Assembly: GCF_001421715.1 (NCBI RefSeq)
Contig: NZ_LMKP01000002.1
Coordinates: 62,001 to 126,000 of the forward strand
Reading direction: 5' to 3'
DNA length: 64,000 bases
From: Sphingomonas sp. Leaf22
Lineage (GTDB): Bacteria > Pseudomonadota > Alphaproteobacteria > Sphingomonadales > Sphingomonadaceae
The notes below the pieces were generated by a model. It saw only the letters and a program-made list of their open reading frames with translations, was not told the DNA's origin and searched no databases. This document shows, one piece after another, positions 8,464-18,280 of the stretch (positions within the stretch are counted from its first letter, which is position 1; the number at the start of each line of letters is the position of its first letter). A program made the translations under genes and the position numbers.

Positions 8464-9300
8464 CTATGCGACAGGCCCGGCGATCGGTAAGGCGCGCCGG
8501 ATAGCAGCTTTGGCGGCGGCCCATGCCGGCGTTTCGGGTGCGATCAGTTCGACATGGCCGGTATCCGCGATCCGCCGCGTCACCACCCGGTCGCCGGCGG
8601 CGCGGGCGGCCGCGGCAAAGGCCGGTGCCATCGCGGCGGGGACGATCGCGTCCTTCGCGCCGTCGATCAGCTCGATCGGCACCCCGACCGGCAGCAGCTC
8701 GACGACCGAGGTGTCGGCGAAGCGATCGGCCCGGTCGCCCCCGACCAGCTGCGCGATGACCTCGGTCCCGCAGCCATTATCGGGGCTGGCCTCGACCGCG
8801 GCGAGATCGGGCAGGCCGCCCAGACAGACGACCTGCGCGATCGGCAGCGGATCGCCGGTCGCCAGCGGACTATGCTGGCTCAGGCGATGGCGCGCGGCGA
8901 GCCACAGCGCCAGATGCCCGCCCGCCGAATGCCCGACCGCGACGATCCGCGACAGGTCGAGCGCATATGCCCCGGCATGGTCGCGCAACAGGTCGGCCGC
9001 CGCCGCTGCGTCGAGAAACGTCCCCGGATAGCCGCCGCCGTCACGGTCGACGCCGCGATAGTCGATATTCCATACCGCGATCCCGTCGGCACGCAGATCG
9101 GCGGCGACCCAGTCCATCAGCCGCCGGTCGGCGACCGAACTCTGCCAGCATCCCCCATGCACCATCAGCACCGTCGGCCAGCGCGAGGGCGGATCGCCTG
9201 CGGGCAGCCACAGATCGACCACCTGCAACCGGTCCGTTCCATAGCGGAACGTCCGGTCCGGATCGGGGCGCGGTCGCCCGGTCAGGTCCGGCCAAGTCAT
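8464..9300 (-). CDS. Alpha/beta hydrolase (esterase/lipase-like)
   Basis: 278 residues from the ATG at 9300. The oxyanion loop motif HGGCW (about residue 56) and the nucleophile elbow GHSAGG are clear, followed by DAKD as likely acid region and GHVEL as likely catalytic His, so the Ser-Asp-His triad looks complete. The order is that of carboxylesterase/kynurenine formamidase-like (BD-FAE) enzymes. No signal peptide is seen, so it should be cytoplasmic. It faces a TetR-family regulator across a 171-bp gap, the common setting for a TetR-controlled enzyme. The substrate is unknown. Confidence 0.8.
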   Translation of the reverse strand: MTWPDLTGRPRPDPDRTFRYGTDRLQVVDLWLPAGDPPSRWPTVLMVHGGCWQSSVADRRLMDWVAADLRADGIAVWNIDYRGVDRDGGGYPGTFLDAAAAADLLRDHAGAYALDLSRIVAVGHSAGGHLALWLAARHRLSQHSPLATGDPLPIAQVVCLGGLPDLAAVEASPDNGCGTEVIAQLVGGDRADRFADTSVVELLPVGVPIELIDGAKDAIVPAAMAPAFAAAARAAGDRVVTRRIADTGHVELIAPETPAWAAAKAAIRRALPIAGPVA

Positions 9301-9379
9301 CGGGATGAAAGATGTGACGCATTCCACCATTGCTGCAGTCCGATCAAAAGTCGCAACCGTACCCAATATGGATAAATCG

Positions 9380-9385
9380 TATAAT
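9380..9385 (+). promoter_or_regulatory. Candidate -10 box upstream of the TetR gene
   Basis: TATAAT occurs in an AT-rich island (about 9350-9420) within the 171-bp gap between the hydrolase and the TetR-family gene. It is an exact -10 hexamer, but I see no good -35 box at the right distance, and the same island could also serve the divergent hydrolase. Confidence 0.3.
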
Positions 9386-9471
9386 AAAGTCGCGCGTGCG
9401 GATATTTTTGCGCTACAGGGAAGCGGGGACGGGAATGGCCGGCGATATCTCGGCCGCAAAGGGGCGTTATT

Positions 9472-10047
9472 GTGGGACGAACTCGTACGATTGAGCGTGA
9501 CAAGCTGTTGGATGCCGCCGAATCGGTGACGCTGGAAAAGGGTCCGGTCGGCCTGACCATCGCCGCCGTCGCCGAACATATGGGCATCACCAATGGCGGC
9601 GTGCAATACAGCTTTCGCAGCAAGGAATCGCTGATCGCCGCGATGTTCGAGCGGTGGCAGGACGAATATGCCGACCGCATCGCCGAACTGGGTAGCGTCG
9701 ACGACAACTGCCCGGTCCGGGCCCATATCGATTATGCCGCCGACTATAGCGACCGTTCGCGCCGCGGCGCGCCCAGCCTGCTGGTCTCGGTCCTCAATTC
9801 GCCGCAGCACATGGTGCTGGTGCGCAAATGGTATCGCGAGCGGATCGATCTGATCGACGTCACCACCGACGCGGGTCGCCGGCTGCGGCTGGCGTTCCTC
9901 GCGATGGAGGGCGCGTTCCTGATGCGGCTGTTCGGCCTGATCGAAATGGGCGACGCCGAATGGCAGGGCATCGTCGCCGATGTGGTGGCGCTGGCCGATG
10001 GCGAGCCGGCGGCCGGGCGCGAATCCGACGGGCGACAGGCGGCCTGA
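9472..10047 (+). CDS. TetR-family transcriptional regulator
   Basis: 191 residues from a GTG at 9472. The helix-turn-helix lies at about residues 10-50 (LLDAAESVTLEKGPVGLTIAAVAEHMGITNGGVQYSFRSKESLIAAMFE), a typical TetR N-terminus. The rest is an all-helical ligand and dimerisation domain. It is divergent from the alpha/beta hydrolase gene, which it may repress. The effector is unknown. The start codon is the least certain part, because the Shine-Dalgarno sequence is weak. Confidence 0.85.
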   Translation: MGRTRTIERDKLLDAAESVTLEKGPVGLTIAAVAEHMGITNGGVQYSFRSKESLIAAMFERWQDEYADRIAELGSVDDNCPVRAHIDYAADYSDRSRRGAPSLLVSVLNSPQHMVLVRKWYRERIDLIDVTTDAGRRLRLAFLAMEGAFLMRLFGLIEMGDAEWQGIVADVVALADGEPAAGRESDGRQAA

Positions 10048-10107
10048 TCCCGGTTCGTTCCATTTCACCTATCGCAGGAGCGGGGTTCGCCTGCTATCGC
10101 GGTCGCG

Positions 10108-12360
10108 ATGGCAAGTGAACTGACCGACCCTTCGACACCGATCGGCATCTTCGATGCACCGTTCGACAGCGCCTTGTCCGAGCGGTACCTCGTCTATGCG
10201 CTGTCGACGATCACGGCCCGGTCGCTGCCCGACGTCCGCGACGGGTTGAAGCCGGTGCATCGCCGGCTGTTGTGGGCAATGCGGCTGCTGAAGCTCGACC
10301 CGGCATCGGGGTACAAGAAATGCGCGCGCGTCGTCGGCGACGTGATCGGCAAATACCATCCGCATGGCGATCAGTCGGTCTATGACGCGATGGTCCGGTT
10401 GGCGCAGGACTTCGCGCTGCGCTATCCGTTGGTCGACGGACAGGGCAATTTCGGCAATATCGACGGCGATAACGCCGCCGCCTATCGCTATACCGAGGCG
10501 CGGCTGACGCAGGTCGCGATCGACCTGATGGCGGGCCTCGACGAGGACGCTACCGATTTCCGCCCGACCTATAATGGCGAGGAGCAGGAACCCGAACTGT
10601 TCCCTGGCATGTTCCCCAACCTGCTCGCCAACGGGGCCAGCGGCATCGCCGTGGGCATGGCGACCAGCGTCCCGCCGCACAATGCCGCCGAACTGTACGA
10701 AGCCGCGATGGTGCTGATCGACCGGCCCGACGCGGATGACGCCGCCGTGCTCGCCCATGTACGCGGCCCCGATTTTCCGACGGGCGGCATCGTCGCCGAT
10801 CCGCCCGCCGCGATCCGCGAGGCCTATGCCACCGGTCGCGGCGGCTTTCGCGTCCGCGCGCGCCATGGAATCGAACGGGAGAAGGGCGGCGGCTGGCAGG
10901 TCGTCATCACCGAAATCCCCTATGGGGTGCAGAAGGGCAAGCTGATCGAACAGATCGCCGCGCTCATCAACGACAAGAAGCTGCCGATCCTGACCGATGT
11001 CCGCGACGAATCGGACGCCGAGATCCGCATCGTCCTCGAACCGCGCAGCCGCACCGTCGACCCGCAGGTGCTGATGGATGGGCTGTTCCGGCTCACCGAC
11101 CTCGAATCGCGCGTTCCCCTCAATCTCAACGTTCTCGACAAGGATCGCACCCCGCGCGTCATGTCGCTGCGCGAGGCGTTGAAGGCATGGGTCGATCACC
11201 AGTTCGTCGTCCTGCGTCGGCGCAGCGAGCATCGCCTCGCCAGGATCGCCGACCGGATCGAACTGCTCGACGGCTATCTGGCGGCCTATCTCAACCTCGA
11301 CCGGGTGATCGCGATCATCCGGACCGAGGATGAACCGAAACCGGTGCTGATCGCCGAATTCACCCTCACCGATCGTCAGGCCGAAGCGATCCTGAACATG
11401 CGGCTGCGCAGTCTGCGCAAGCTGGAGGAAATGGAGATTCGCGGCGAGCGGTCGAAGCTGGAAAAGGAGCAGGCCGAACTGACGCTGCTGCTGTCCAGTG
11501 AGGCCCGGCAACGGACCCGGATGAAGCGCGACCTGTCGAAGATGCGCGACCGCTATGGCAGCGAAACGGCACTCGGAAAACGCCGTACCACGATCGAGGA
11601 AGCCGCCCCGGCACGCGAAATTCCGGCAGAGGCGATGATCGAGCGCGAGCCGCTGACCGTTATCCTGTCGCAGCGCGGCTGGGTGCGGGCACTTCGCGGG
11701 CATGTCGACCTCGCCTCCGCCGATACCGCCCGGTTCAAGGAGGGCGACGGCCCGGCCTTCGCGTTCCACGCCCACACGACCGACAAGCTGTTGCTGACCA
11801 CCGATGGCGGGCGATTCTACACGCTGGGTGCCGACAAGCTACCGGGCGGACGCGGCTTTGGCGAACCGGTGCGGGCGATGATCGATCTCGACGGCGATGC
11901 GCGGATCGTCGGGTTGTTCCGCGCGGCGGCATCCGACCGGCTGTTGCTGGCGGCGACCGATGGTCGCGGCTTTGCGGTGCGGATCGCCGACGTGCTCGCC
12001 GAAACGCGCAAGGGCAAGCAGGTGATGGCACCGCGCCCCGGTGCGAAGCTGAAGATCGTCCGGCCGATCGGGCCGGATGACGATTATGTCGCGGCGATCG
12101 GCGACAATCGCAAGCTGCTGCTGTTTCCGCTGTCCGAACTCGCCGAAATGGCCCGTGGGCAGGGGGTGCAACTGCAACGGTTCCGCGACGGCGGCCTGTC
12201 CGATGCGCGGACCCTGCGGTTCGTCGACGGACTGACCTGGACGATGGGCGGGGAAACCGGGCGGGTCCGGACCGAGGGCGATCTGACGCCGTGGCGCGCG
12301 GCGCGGGGTGCCGCCGGGCGGATGCCGCCCAACGGCTTCCCCCGCGACAACCGTTTCTGA
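10108..12360 (+). CDS. parC: DNA topoisomerase IV subunit A
   Basis: 750 residues, the usual alphaproteobacterial ParC length and shorter than GyrA. It forms the DNA-cutting half of topoisomerase IV, which separates daughter chromosomes. The N-terminal domain has the family start ([31 protein letters not shown]), the [20 protein letters not shown] region that in other species holds quinolone-resistance positions, and the catalytic Tyr in [27 protein letters not shown] loop distinguishes it from GyrA. The C-terminal part has degenerate beta-propeller blades. At the position of E. coli ParC Ser80 there is Gln. parE is not in the window. Confidence 0.95.
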   Translation: MASELTDPSTPIGIFDAPFDSALSERYLVYALSTITARSLPDVRDGLKPVHRRLLWAMRLLKLDPASGYKKCARVVGDVIGKYHPHGDQSVYDAMVRLAQDFALRYPLVDGQGNFGNIDGDNAAAYRYTEARLTQVAIDLMAGLDEDATDFRPTYNGEEQEPELFPGMFPNLLANGASGIAVGMATSVPPHNAAELYEAAMVLIDRPDADDAAVLAHVRGPDFPTGGIVADPPAAIREAYATGRGGFRVRARHGIEREKGGGWQVVITEIPYGVQKGKLIEQIAALINDKKLPILTDVRDESDAEIRIVLEPRSRTVDPQVLMDGLFRLTDLESRVPLNLNVLDKDRTPRVMSLREALKAWVDHQFVVLRRRSEHRLARIADRIELLDGYLAAYLNLDRVIAIIRTEDEPKPVLIAEFTLTDRQAEAILNMRLRSLRKLEEMEIRGERSKLEKEQAELTLLLSSEARQRTRMKRDLSKMRDRYGSETALGKRRTTIEEAAPAREIPAEAMIEREPLTVILSQRGWVRALRGHVDLASADTARFKEGDGPAFAFHAHTTDKLLLTTDGGRFYTLGADKLPGGRGFGEPVRAMIDLDGDARIVGLFRAAASDRLLLAATDGRGFAVRIADVLAETRKGKQVMAPRPGAKLKIVRPIGPDDDYVAAIGDNRKLLLFPLSELAEMARGQGVQLQRFRDGGLSDARTLRFVDGLTWTMGGETGRVRTEGDLTPWRAARGAAGRMPPNGFPRDNRF

Positions 12361-12430
12361 CGCACGGCACCTGTCCACGCGAATCGATTGTCGGGTTTCA
12401 GAAGCTCTTAACCATCGCCGTGGTACGGCG

Positions 12431-14170
12431 ATGCAAATGGCTTTCGGTCGGCAGTTCCTCTCCGCGTTCAAGGCGCATCCGGTTTCGGACGATTCGCTCG
12501 CCGTTGGCGCCGAACCGTTGGGGGTACCGGAAGCGTCGCACGATGCCGACACGGCGACGCTGGACCTGATCCCCGCGCCGACGGCGATCGTCGAATTGAT
12601 CGACGGGCGACCGGTGTTCACCGCGAACAACCTGGCCTTCCGCGCGGTGGGCTTCGCGCGTGGCGGGGAAGCGGCGCTGCTCGATGCAATCGGCGATCGC
12701 ATCGCGACCTTTCTGACCTCGACCGAAGCCCGCTGTCGCGTGCCGCTGCAAATCGGTGATTCGGTCGACAGCCACTATTATGACGTCACGCTGGCGCGCC
12801 GTCCCGATCGGGTCGCGGCTACCCGCTGCCTGATGACGCTGCTCGATCAGACCGCCGAACAGCGCACCGAGGCCAGCCTGCGGCGGGAGATGAACACCGA
12901 TTCGCTGACCGGCCTCGCCAACCGGATGGGCTTTGGCGATCTGGTCGACGAACGGATCGCGGACGGCAATCGCGCACGCTATGCGGTGCTGGCGATCAAC
13001 CTCGACCGGTTCAGCCGCGTCAATGCGTGCATGGGGTCGTTGTCGGGCGACGAACTGCTGATCTCGGTCGCGCGCCGCCTGAAAGGGGTATTGCGCGGCT
13101 GCGACGTGATGGCGCGGACCGGTGGCGACGAATTCGCGGTGCTGCTGACGCTGCGCGGGGGGCCGGACGATGCGATGCTGGTCGCTGGCCGCCTGCAGCA
13201 GGCGCTGGTCCAGCCGTTCCAGCTGTCCGATTTCAGCATCAGCGTCGACTGCTCGATCGGTATCGCGCTGGGCGAGGATACCGAGGACGAAGCCGAGGAC
13301 CTGATCCGCCACGCGCAATTCGCGGTGAAACGATCGAAACGGACCGGCCAGACCGAAATCTATCGCCCGCATCTGTTCGATATCGTCCGCAGCCAGTTTT
13401 CGATCGAGACGCGGTTGCGCACCGCGCTGGAGGAACGGCAGGTCCGCCTGGCGTTCCAGCCGATCTACGACCTGTCGAACGGCCGCATCAGCAGTTTCGA
13501 GGCGCTGGCACGGTGGCAGACGCCCGACGGGCAGCATATCTCGCCGGTCGATTTCATTCCGGTCGCCGAGGAATGCGGGCTGATCGTGCCGCTCGGCCGC
13601 TGGGCCATGGACGAAGCGGCGCGGACGCTTGCATCATGGGATCGGCAATCCGGCGGCCATTGCGGTGCCAAGATGGCGGTCAACCTGTCGGCGGTGCAGC
13701 TTCAGCGCGACGATATTGCCGCAATGTTCGCCGACGTGCTGTCGCGCCACGACCTGACGGGTGATCGCTTCACCATCGAACTGACCGAAAGCGCGTTCAT
13801 CGTCGATCCCGACAGCACGTTGCGGACGATGCTGGCGCTGAAGGAGATGCACGCCACGATCGCAATGGACGATTTCGGCACCGGTTATTCGAATCTCGCC
13901 TATTTGCAGAAGCTGCCGATCGACAAGCTCAAGATCGACCGCAGCTTCGTGTCGGGCATGCTGGCCGATCGCGACAAGGTGGCGATCGTGCGCGCGATCC
14001 TGAGCCTTGCCCAGGCGCTCGGCATGCGGACCACGGCCGAGGGGATCGAGACGCAGGAACTCGAACAGACCCTCGTCGCGCTCGGCTGCGCGTTCGGACA
14101 GGGCTATTTCTATTCGAAGCCGATCGACGCCGATGCGGCCTATGCGATGCTGGTGGCGCGCAACGCCTGA
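12431..14170 (+). CDS. GGDEF-EAL cyclic-di-GMP signalling protein
   Basis: 579 residues from the ATG at 12431. The N-terminal 145 residues look PAS-like. GGDEF (231-235) is intact and is preceded at the standard distance by an RxxD inhibitory-site motif (RGCD, 222-225). The EAL domain has FEALARW (EAL 357-359), NLSAVQL, ELTES, DDFGTGYS, LKIDRSFV, AEGIET and GQGY, so all usual metal and catalytic residues of an active phosphodiesterase appear present. The protein may be bifunctional, or GTP-activated for c-di-GMP breakdown. No membrane segment is visible. Its 3' end overlaps the convergent cca gene by 31 bp. Confidence 0.92.
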   Translation: MQMAFGRQFLSAFKAHPVSDDSLAVGAEPLGVPEASHDADTATLDLIPAPTAIVELIDGRPVFTANNLAFRAVGFARGGEAALLDAIGDRIATFLTSTEARCRVPLQIGDSVDSHYYDVTLARRPDRVAATRCLMTLLDQTAEQRTEASLRREMNTDSLTGLANRMGFGDLVDERIADGNRARYAVLAINLDRFSRVNACMGSLSGDELLISVARRLKGVLRGCDVMARTGGDEFAVLLTLRGGPDDAMLVAGRLQQALVQPFQLSDFSISVDCSIGIALGEDTEDEAEDLIRHAQFAVKRSKRTGQTEIYRPHLFDIVRSQFSIETRLRTALEERQVRLAFQPIYDLSNGRISSFEALARWQTPDGQHISPVDFIPVAEECGLIVPLGRWAMDEAARTLASWDRQSGGHCGAKMAVNLSAVQLQRDDIAAMFADVLSRHDLTGDRFTIELTESAFIVDPDSTLRTMLALKEMHATIAMDDFGTGYSNLAYLQKLPIDKLKIDRSFVSGMLADRDKVAIVRAILSLAQALGMRTTAEGIETQELEQTLVALGCAFGQGYFYSKPIDADAAYAMLVARNA

Positions 14171-15345
14171 GCGACGACGTCGTCGGCGATCGCGCCGGTC
14201 CGCGCGGCGTCGGGAAATCCTTCCGCGATCCAGCGATCCTCGACCCTCCGCAACGCCTTCGCGACATCGGGTCCGCGCGCCAGGCCGCGTGCGACCAGCG
14301 CACCGCCCGACAGCGGCAGGGCAGGGCGGGTCCAGCCGATCAGGCTCGCCGCTGCTCCCGGATCGCCGGCCAACAGCAACCGGTCGATCGCGCCCTCGAT
14401 GCCCAGCCTGTATCCCGTCTCCTGCGGGGGCCACGCATCGTTATGGCCCAGCGCCGTGCCGATCCGCTTGCGATGGGCATTCGACAGTTTCAACCGCGCG
14501 GTGACACCCTCGGCATTGCGAGCGTCGAGCAGCGCGGCGAGCCGGCGGACCGGATCGGAGGCAATGCCGGCGGCGGCTTCGGCGGCGGCCAGCGCGGCAA
14601 GGCGCTCGACCGCCGCCGCATCGATTTCCGGCAGCACCGGCGTCCAGATGCCATGCCCGACCATCAACCGCATCACATCGACCGCGTCGCGCGCGACCAG
14701 CATCTTCAGCAATTCATCGGCGATCCGCTCGCGCGACAATGCCATCAGGTCGTTGGCGCGATCGATACAGGCGTTCAGCCCCTCGGCATCGGGCGTATTG
14801 CCGAACCGCGCGAGGAAGCGGAAGAAGCGCAGGATGCGCAGATGATCCTCGGCGATGCGCCGCAACGGATCCCCGATAAACCGCACCCGCCCGGCACGCA
14901 GGTCGACGATCCCATCGAAATAGTCATGCAGCCGATGGCCGCGCATATCGGCATAGAGCGCGTTCATCGTGAAATCGCGCCGCGCCGCGTCCGCCTGCCA
15001 GTCGTCGGTGAAGGCGACCTCGGCATGGCGGCCATCGGTCGCGACATCGCGGCGCAGCGTCGTTACCTCGACCACCGTTCCGTCGGCGACCGCGGTGATC
15101 GTGCCGTGGGCGATGCCGGTCGGCACCGCCTTGATCCCCGCCGCCTCCAGCCGCCGCACGACCTCCTGCGGCGGGTGGATCGTCGCGACGTCGATGTCGG
15201 CGACATCCAGCCCCAGCAACGTGTCGCGCACCGCCCCCCCAACATAGCGCGCCGCCCCGGCATCGGCGTCGAGCGCGTCGGCCAGCCGGTCGAGCCCGGG
15301 GCGCTGCATCCAGTCGGCGGGGGGAAGCGATTCGGTCAGGGCCAT
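14140..15345 (-). CDS. cca: CCA tRNA nucleotidyltransferase
   Basis: 401 residues. It adds or repairs the CCA end of tRNA. Class II nucleotidyltransferase motifs are clear: RYVGGAVRDTLLG (about 33-45), DIDVAT with the metal-binding aspartates, RRDFTMNALYAD, and the basic helix DPLRRIAEDHLRILRFFRFLARF. It overlaps the Nudix gene upstream by 10 bp and forms a minus-strand unit with it and the DUF1285 gene. This cca-Nudix-DUF1285 order is common in alphaproteobacteria. The 3' end overlaps the GGDEF-EAL gene. Confidence 0.95.
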   Translation of the reverse strand: MALTESLPPADWMQRPGLDRLADALDADAGAARYVGGAVRDTLLGLDVADIDVATIHPPQEVVRRLEAAGIKAVPTGIAHGTITAVADGTVVEVTTLRRDVATDGRHAEVAFTDDWQADAARRDFTMNALYADMRGHRLHDYFDGIVDLRAGRVRFIGDPLRRIAEDHLRILRFFRFLARFGNTPDAEGLNACIDRANDLMALSRERIADELLKMLVARDAVDVMRLMVGHGIWTPVLPEIDAAAVERLAALAAAEAAAGIASDPVRRLAALLDARNAEGVTARLKLSNAHRKRIGTALGHNDAWPPQETGYRLGIEGAIDRLLLAGDPGAAASLIGWTRPALPLSGGALVARGLARGPDVAKALRRVEDRWIAEGFPDAARTGAIADDVVAQALRATSIA

Positions 15346-15926
15346 GTCAGTCGTCGTGCCAGATTGAGGATCATCGCCGCAGTCGCACCCCAGATGCGCC
15401 GCTCGCCGAAGATCAGTTCGTAATAGAATCGCTCGGTCCCCTCATGCCAGCGGCTGCCGACCTGATAGTTCGCCCGGTCGAGCAGGACGGTCAGCGGCAC
15501 TTCGAAGATCGCATCGACCTCCAGCGGGGCCGGCATCAGCGGCAGGTCCGCCGGAACCGTGGCGAGGACCGGTACGACCTCGAACCCGGTCACCGTGTGA
15601 TAGCGGTCGAGCGTCGCCACCACGGTCGCGGCCTGCGGTGGCAAGGCGATCTCCTCCGCAGCTTCGCGTAGCGCCGCCGCGACCGGCCCACCATCGGCCC
15701 GATCGATGCTGCCGCCCGGAAACGCCACCTGCCCCGCATGGGTGCGCAGGTCGCCGGTCCGCTGCGTCAGCAGCACGCCCGGCTCCGCCCGCTCGGTCAC
15801 CGCGATCAGCACCGCCGCCGCCCGCCAGCCGCCCTCCGGCATCGGTGCCGCGCCGTTCAGATCGCCGGTCAGCAAGTCCTCGACCGGGTCCGCCAGCCGC
15901 GCGCGCAGCCGGTCGGCCAGCGTCAT
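15336..15926 (-). CDS. Nudix hydrolase, CoA pyrophosphatase type
   Basis: 196 residues. The ATG at 15926 overlaps the upstream stop (ATGA), so I prefer it to an in-frame ATG at 15962. The Nudix box is present (GGSIDRADGGPVAAALREAAEEI, residues about 83-105; REAAEE holds the metal-binding Glu residues). It is preceded by LLTQRTGDLRTHAGQVAFPGG, the signature of NudL/CoaL-type CoA diphosphatases. These split CoA or acyl-CoA to 3',5'-ADP and phosphopantetheine. It is coupled by overlaps to the DUF1285 gene before it and cca after it. Confidence 0.9.
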   Translation of the reverse strand: MTLADRLRARLADPVEDLLTGDLNGAAPMPEGGWRAAAVLIAVTERAEPGVLLTQRTGDLRTHAGQVAFPGGSIDRADGGPVAAALREAAEEIALPPQAATVVATLDRYHTVTGFEVVPVLATVPADLPLMPAPLEVDAIFEVPLTVLLDRANYQVGSRWHEGTERFYYELIFGERRIWGATAAMILNLARRLTWP

Positions 15927-16486
15927 GCCGGCTCGAACGGAAAGAACGCGCCCTCGCTCCACAGCCCGCGCCGGCCGTCCGGCCCCGTCGCCAGCATCTC
16001 CACCAGTTCATAGAAGACCGGACGCGCGATCAGCGCATCCATGCCGCCGCGCACGCGCAGATACGGGCGCGGCGCATCTGCGTCCCCTTCGATCCGGATC
16101 GGATGCTCGGCATCGGCCACCGCCAGTTCGTCGGTATTCAGCCGGAACGCGATCCGCCCCTGTTCGCCTTCGCCCGACAGCTTCGCCTCGACCGCCACGA
16201 ACGGCGCATCGTCGACCGCGATCGACAGCTTTTCGACCGGCGTCACCAGCACATGCGCGCCATCGGCTTCCCGCCGCAGGATCGTCGAGAACAGCCGTAC
16301 CATCTCGGCCCGCGTGATAGCGCTCCCCTGATGATACCAGGTCCCATCGGCGGCGATCCGCATCTCGCTGTCGCCGCAATGGGTCGGGTTCCAGCGATCG
16401 ACCGGCGGCAATTTCGCTTCGGCGGCAAGGCGTGCGACCTCGGCGAGGGAGAGCGAGGCGAAGTCGGCGGGGGGCTGCATCGGCAT
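15923..16486 (-). CDS. DUF1285-family protein
   Basis: 187 residues. The core text (PPVDRWNPTHCGDSEMRIAADGTWYHQGSAITRAEMVRLFSTILRREADG) is the DUF1285 signature, a small beta-rich family widespread in alphaproteobacteria with solved structures but no settled function. No signal peptide or membrane segment is visible. It starts the overlapping trio with the Nudix and cca genes, which suggests a link to CoA, nucleotide or tRNA maintenance, but nothing in the sequence proves it. Confidence 0.85.
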   Translation of the reverse strand: MPMQPPADFASLSLAEVARLAAEAKLPPVDRWNPTHCGDSEMRIAADGTWYHQGSAITRAEMVRLFSTILRREADGAHVLVTPVEKLSIAVDDAPFVAVEAKLSGEGEQGRIAFRLNTDELAVADAEHPIRIEGDADAPRPYLRVRGGMDALIARPVFYELVEMLATGPDGRRGLWSEGAFFPFEPA

Positions 16487-16527
16487 GGGCGTCCGTTAGC
16501 TTGGACCGCGCGCCCACCACAAGGGGT

Positions 16528-17025
16528 TCACGCCGCCATTACGATCCGCGGACCCACCATGCCGCCATGGTCGGGCACGGTTCCACGCGCCAGCAACCGC
16601 CGCTGCTCGTATGGACCCGGCATCCGCCACCCGCCGGTCCGCTGCGCACCAAAGCCGAACCGGCCATAATATTCGGGGTCGCCGATCAGCATCAGCGGCG
16701 CATCGCCGCCCGCCGCCGCGATCGCCTCGGCCATCAGCCGGTGCCCGATCCCGGTCCCCTGCCGGTCGGGCGCGACCGCGACCGGGCCGACCATCACCAT
16801 CGGCACCGCCCGCCCGTCATCGGTGTCGAGCTGCACCGGCCAGCACTGGATGCACCCGGTCAGCCGCCCGTCCTCGACCCACGCGAAGCTGAGCGCTCCG
16901 ATCGGTTGCAGCCCCGCGCGCACCTGATACGCCGTTCGCCGATGCCGATCGATCCCGAACGCCGCGTCGAGCAGCGCTTCGACATCGGTCAGGGACACGG
17001 CGGCAAGGGGGCGCAAGTCGGGCAA
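16528..17025 (-). CDS. GNAT-family N-acetyltransferase (YhbS-like)
   Basis: About 165 residues if started at the TTG at 17025; a GTG at 17079 would add 18. The acetyl-CoA binding motif is VGPVAVAPDRQGTGIGHRLMAEAI, with the Q-x-x-G-x-G loop. The C-terminal GDPEYYGRFGF segment is typical of YhbS-type acetyltransferases. The acceptor is unknown. No clear Shine-Dalgarno sequence decides the start; further extension upstream would run into the divergent folB gene. It stands apart from the DUF1285 gene by 41 bp. Confidence 0.75.
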   Translation of the reverse strand: MPDLRPLAAVSLTDVEALLDAAFGIDRHRRTAYQVRAGLQPIGALSFAWVEDGRLTGCIQCWPVQLDTDDGRAVPMVMVGPVAVAPDRQGTGIGHRLMAEAIAAAGGDAPLMLIGDPEYYGRFGFGAQRTGGWRMPGPYEQRRLLARGTVPDHGGMVGPRIVMAA

Positions 17026-17164
17026 TACGGGTCCAATCGAAACGGAATGCGCGCCTGTACCGCCGCGACGGACAGGCACAAGGGCCAAGATTCGCCGGTG
17101 CCCGCTTCCGCTGCCGGCACCTTCTGCTATCGCGCCGATATTCCCATATGATGACAGGTGCAGA

Positions 17165-17536
17165 GTGCGCGATTCGCTCCAGTTGGAAGTCCATGATGTC
17201 GAAGTGAATGTCCTGACCGGCATTTACTCTGAGGAAACGCACCTGCCGCAACCGTTGCAGATTTCGATGACGGTCGACCTCGACTGTCCCGAACGCTTCA
17301 CGCCGGACACGCCGCTATCGGCTTCCAAAAGCTATATGGACCTCAAGCACGCGGCGACCGACGCGTTGCCGCCGGGGGTGCATTTCACCCTGATCGAGGG
17401 GGTGGCCGACCATATTGTCGACACCCTCTTCCTGTCCGATCCGCGCGTGCAGCGCGTGAAGATCCGCATCGTCAAGCTGGCCATTGCCGAGGCCGGCGAA
17501 TCGATCGGCGTCACGATGGTCCGGCACCGGCGGTGA
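17165..17536 (+). CDS. folB: Dihydroneopterin aldolase
   Basis: 123 residues from a GTG at 17165. FolB-domain proteins split 7,8-dihydroneopterin to 6-hydroxymethyl-dihydropterin in folate synthesis. The segment LEVHDVEVNVLTGIYSEETHLPQPLQISMTVDLD is the family N-terminus (with the conserved GIY..E), and the C-terminus RVKIRIVKLAIAEAGESIGVTMVR also fits. It overlaps the next gene by 4 bp (GTGA), so the pair is translationally coupled. The pteridine-reductase-like partner supports a pterin role. Confidence 0.85.
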   Translation: MRDSLQLEVHDVEVNVLTGIYSEETHLPQPLQISMTVDLDCPERFTPDTPLSASKSYMDLKHAATDALPPGVHFTLIEGVADHIVDTLFLSDPRVQRVKIRIVKLAIAEAGESIGVTMVRHRR

Positions 17537-18276
17537 CCCGCCCGCTGGCGCTGGTCACCGGCAGCTATCGCCGGCTGGGTGGCCGGATCGCCGTCCGACT
17601 GGCGCGGGCGGGATACGACGTCGCGCTCCACGCCAGTCGCGCGGGCGAACCCGATCGCTTGATTATCGAGGGTCTGGAGGATGCTCGCCACGCCACCTTC
17701 GCCGCCGACCTCGCCGATCCGGCGGCGGTCGTCGCGCTCATTCCGGCGGTTGCGGATCGCTTCGGGCGGCGGGTCGATCTGCTCGTCAACAACGCGTCGT
17801 GCTTCCGCGCCGACGATGACAGCTATCCCGCTCCCGAATCGCTGAACGCGCACTTCGCGGTCAACGCCGCCGCGCCGTTCGCGCTCGCCACGGCATTGGC
17901 GGGGCAGGGCGGATCGGCGGTCGTCAACATTCTCGACCAGCGGATCGCGCATCCGCATCGCGACCAGCTTGCCTATACCCTGTCAAAACAGGCACTTGCC
18001 GAGGCGACCCGGACCCTCTCCCTCGCGTTGGCACCGTCGGTCCGCGTCAATGGCGTCGCGCCGGGGCTGACCATCGCGACCGACGATTACGATCCCGACC
18101 AGTTGCAGCGACTGGCGGCGATGATGCCGCTCGAACGCCTGCCGACCGCCGATCAGGTCGCCGATGCCGTGATCTTCCTGGCCGGCGCTACCGCATCGAC
18201 CGGTCAGGTGCTGTTCGTCGACGGCGGGGCGGGGCTGGTTCGGTTCGAACGCGACTTCATCCACCTCGGTCGCTGA
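17533..18276 (+). CDS. SDR oxidoreductase, pteridine/dihydromonapterin reductase-like
   Basis: 247 residues; the GTG start overlaps the folB stop. It is a classic short-chain dehydrogenase: cofactor motif TGSYRRLGGRIA (residues 9-20; the Arg after the loop suggests NADPH), LVNNAS, and the active-site YTLSK. The TGxxRRLG form and the coupling to folB match FolM-type dihydromonapterin reductases and pteridine reductases, which reduce dihydropterins or dihydrofolate. It could serve as a backup dihydrofolate reductase; a folA gene cannot be checked here. Confidence 0.8.
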   Translation: MTRPLALVTGSYRRLGGRIAVRLARAGYDVALHASRAGEPDRLIIEGLEDARHATFAADLADPAAVVALIPAVADRFGRRVDLLVNNASCFRADDDSYPAPESLNAHFAVNAAAPFALATALAGQGGSAVVNILDQRIAHPHRDQLAYTLSKQALAEATRTLSLALAPSVRVNGVAPGLTIATDDYDPDQLQRLAAMMPLERLPTADQVADAVIFLAGATASTGQVLFVDGGAGLVRFERDFIHLGR

Positions 18277-18280
18277 TCGC

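Noticed and set aside
10069..11775. A 568-codon minus-strand frame opposite parC
   Set aside because: No recognisable domain and low-complexity composition; parC on the plus strand is certain.
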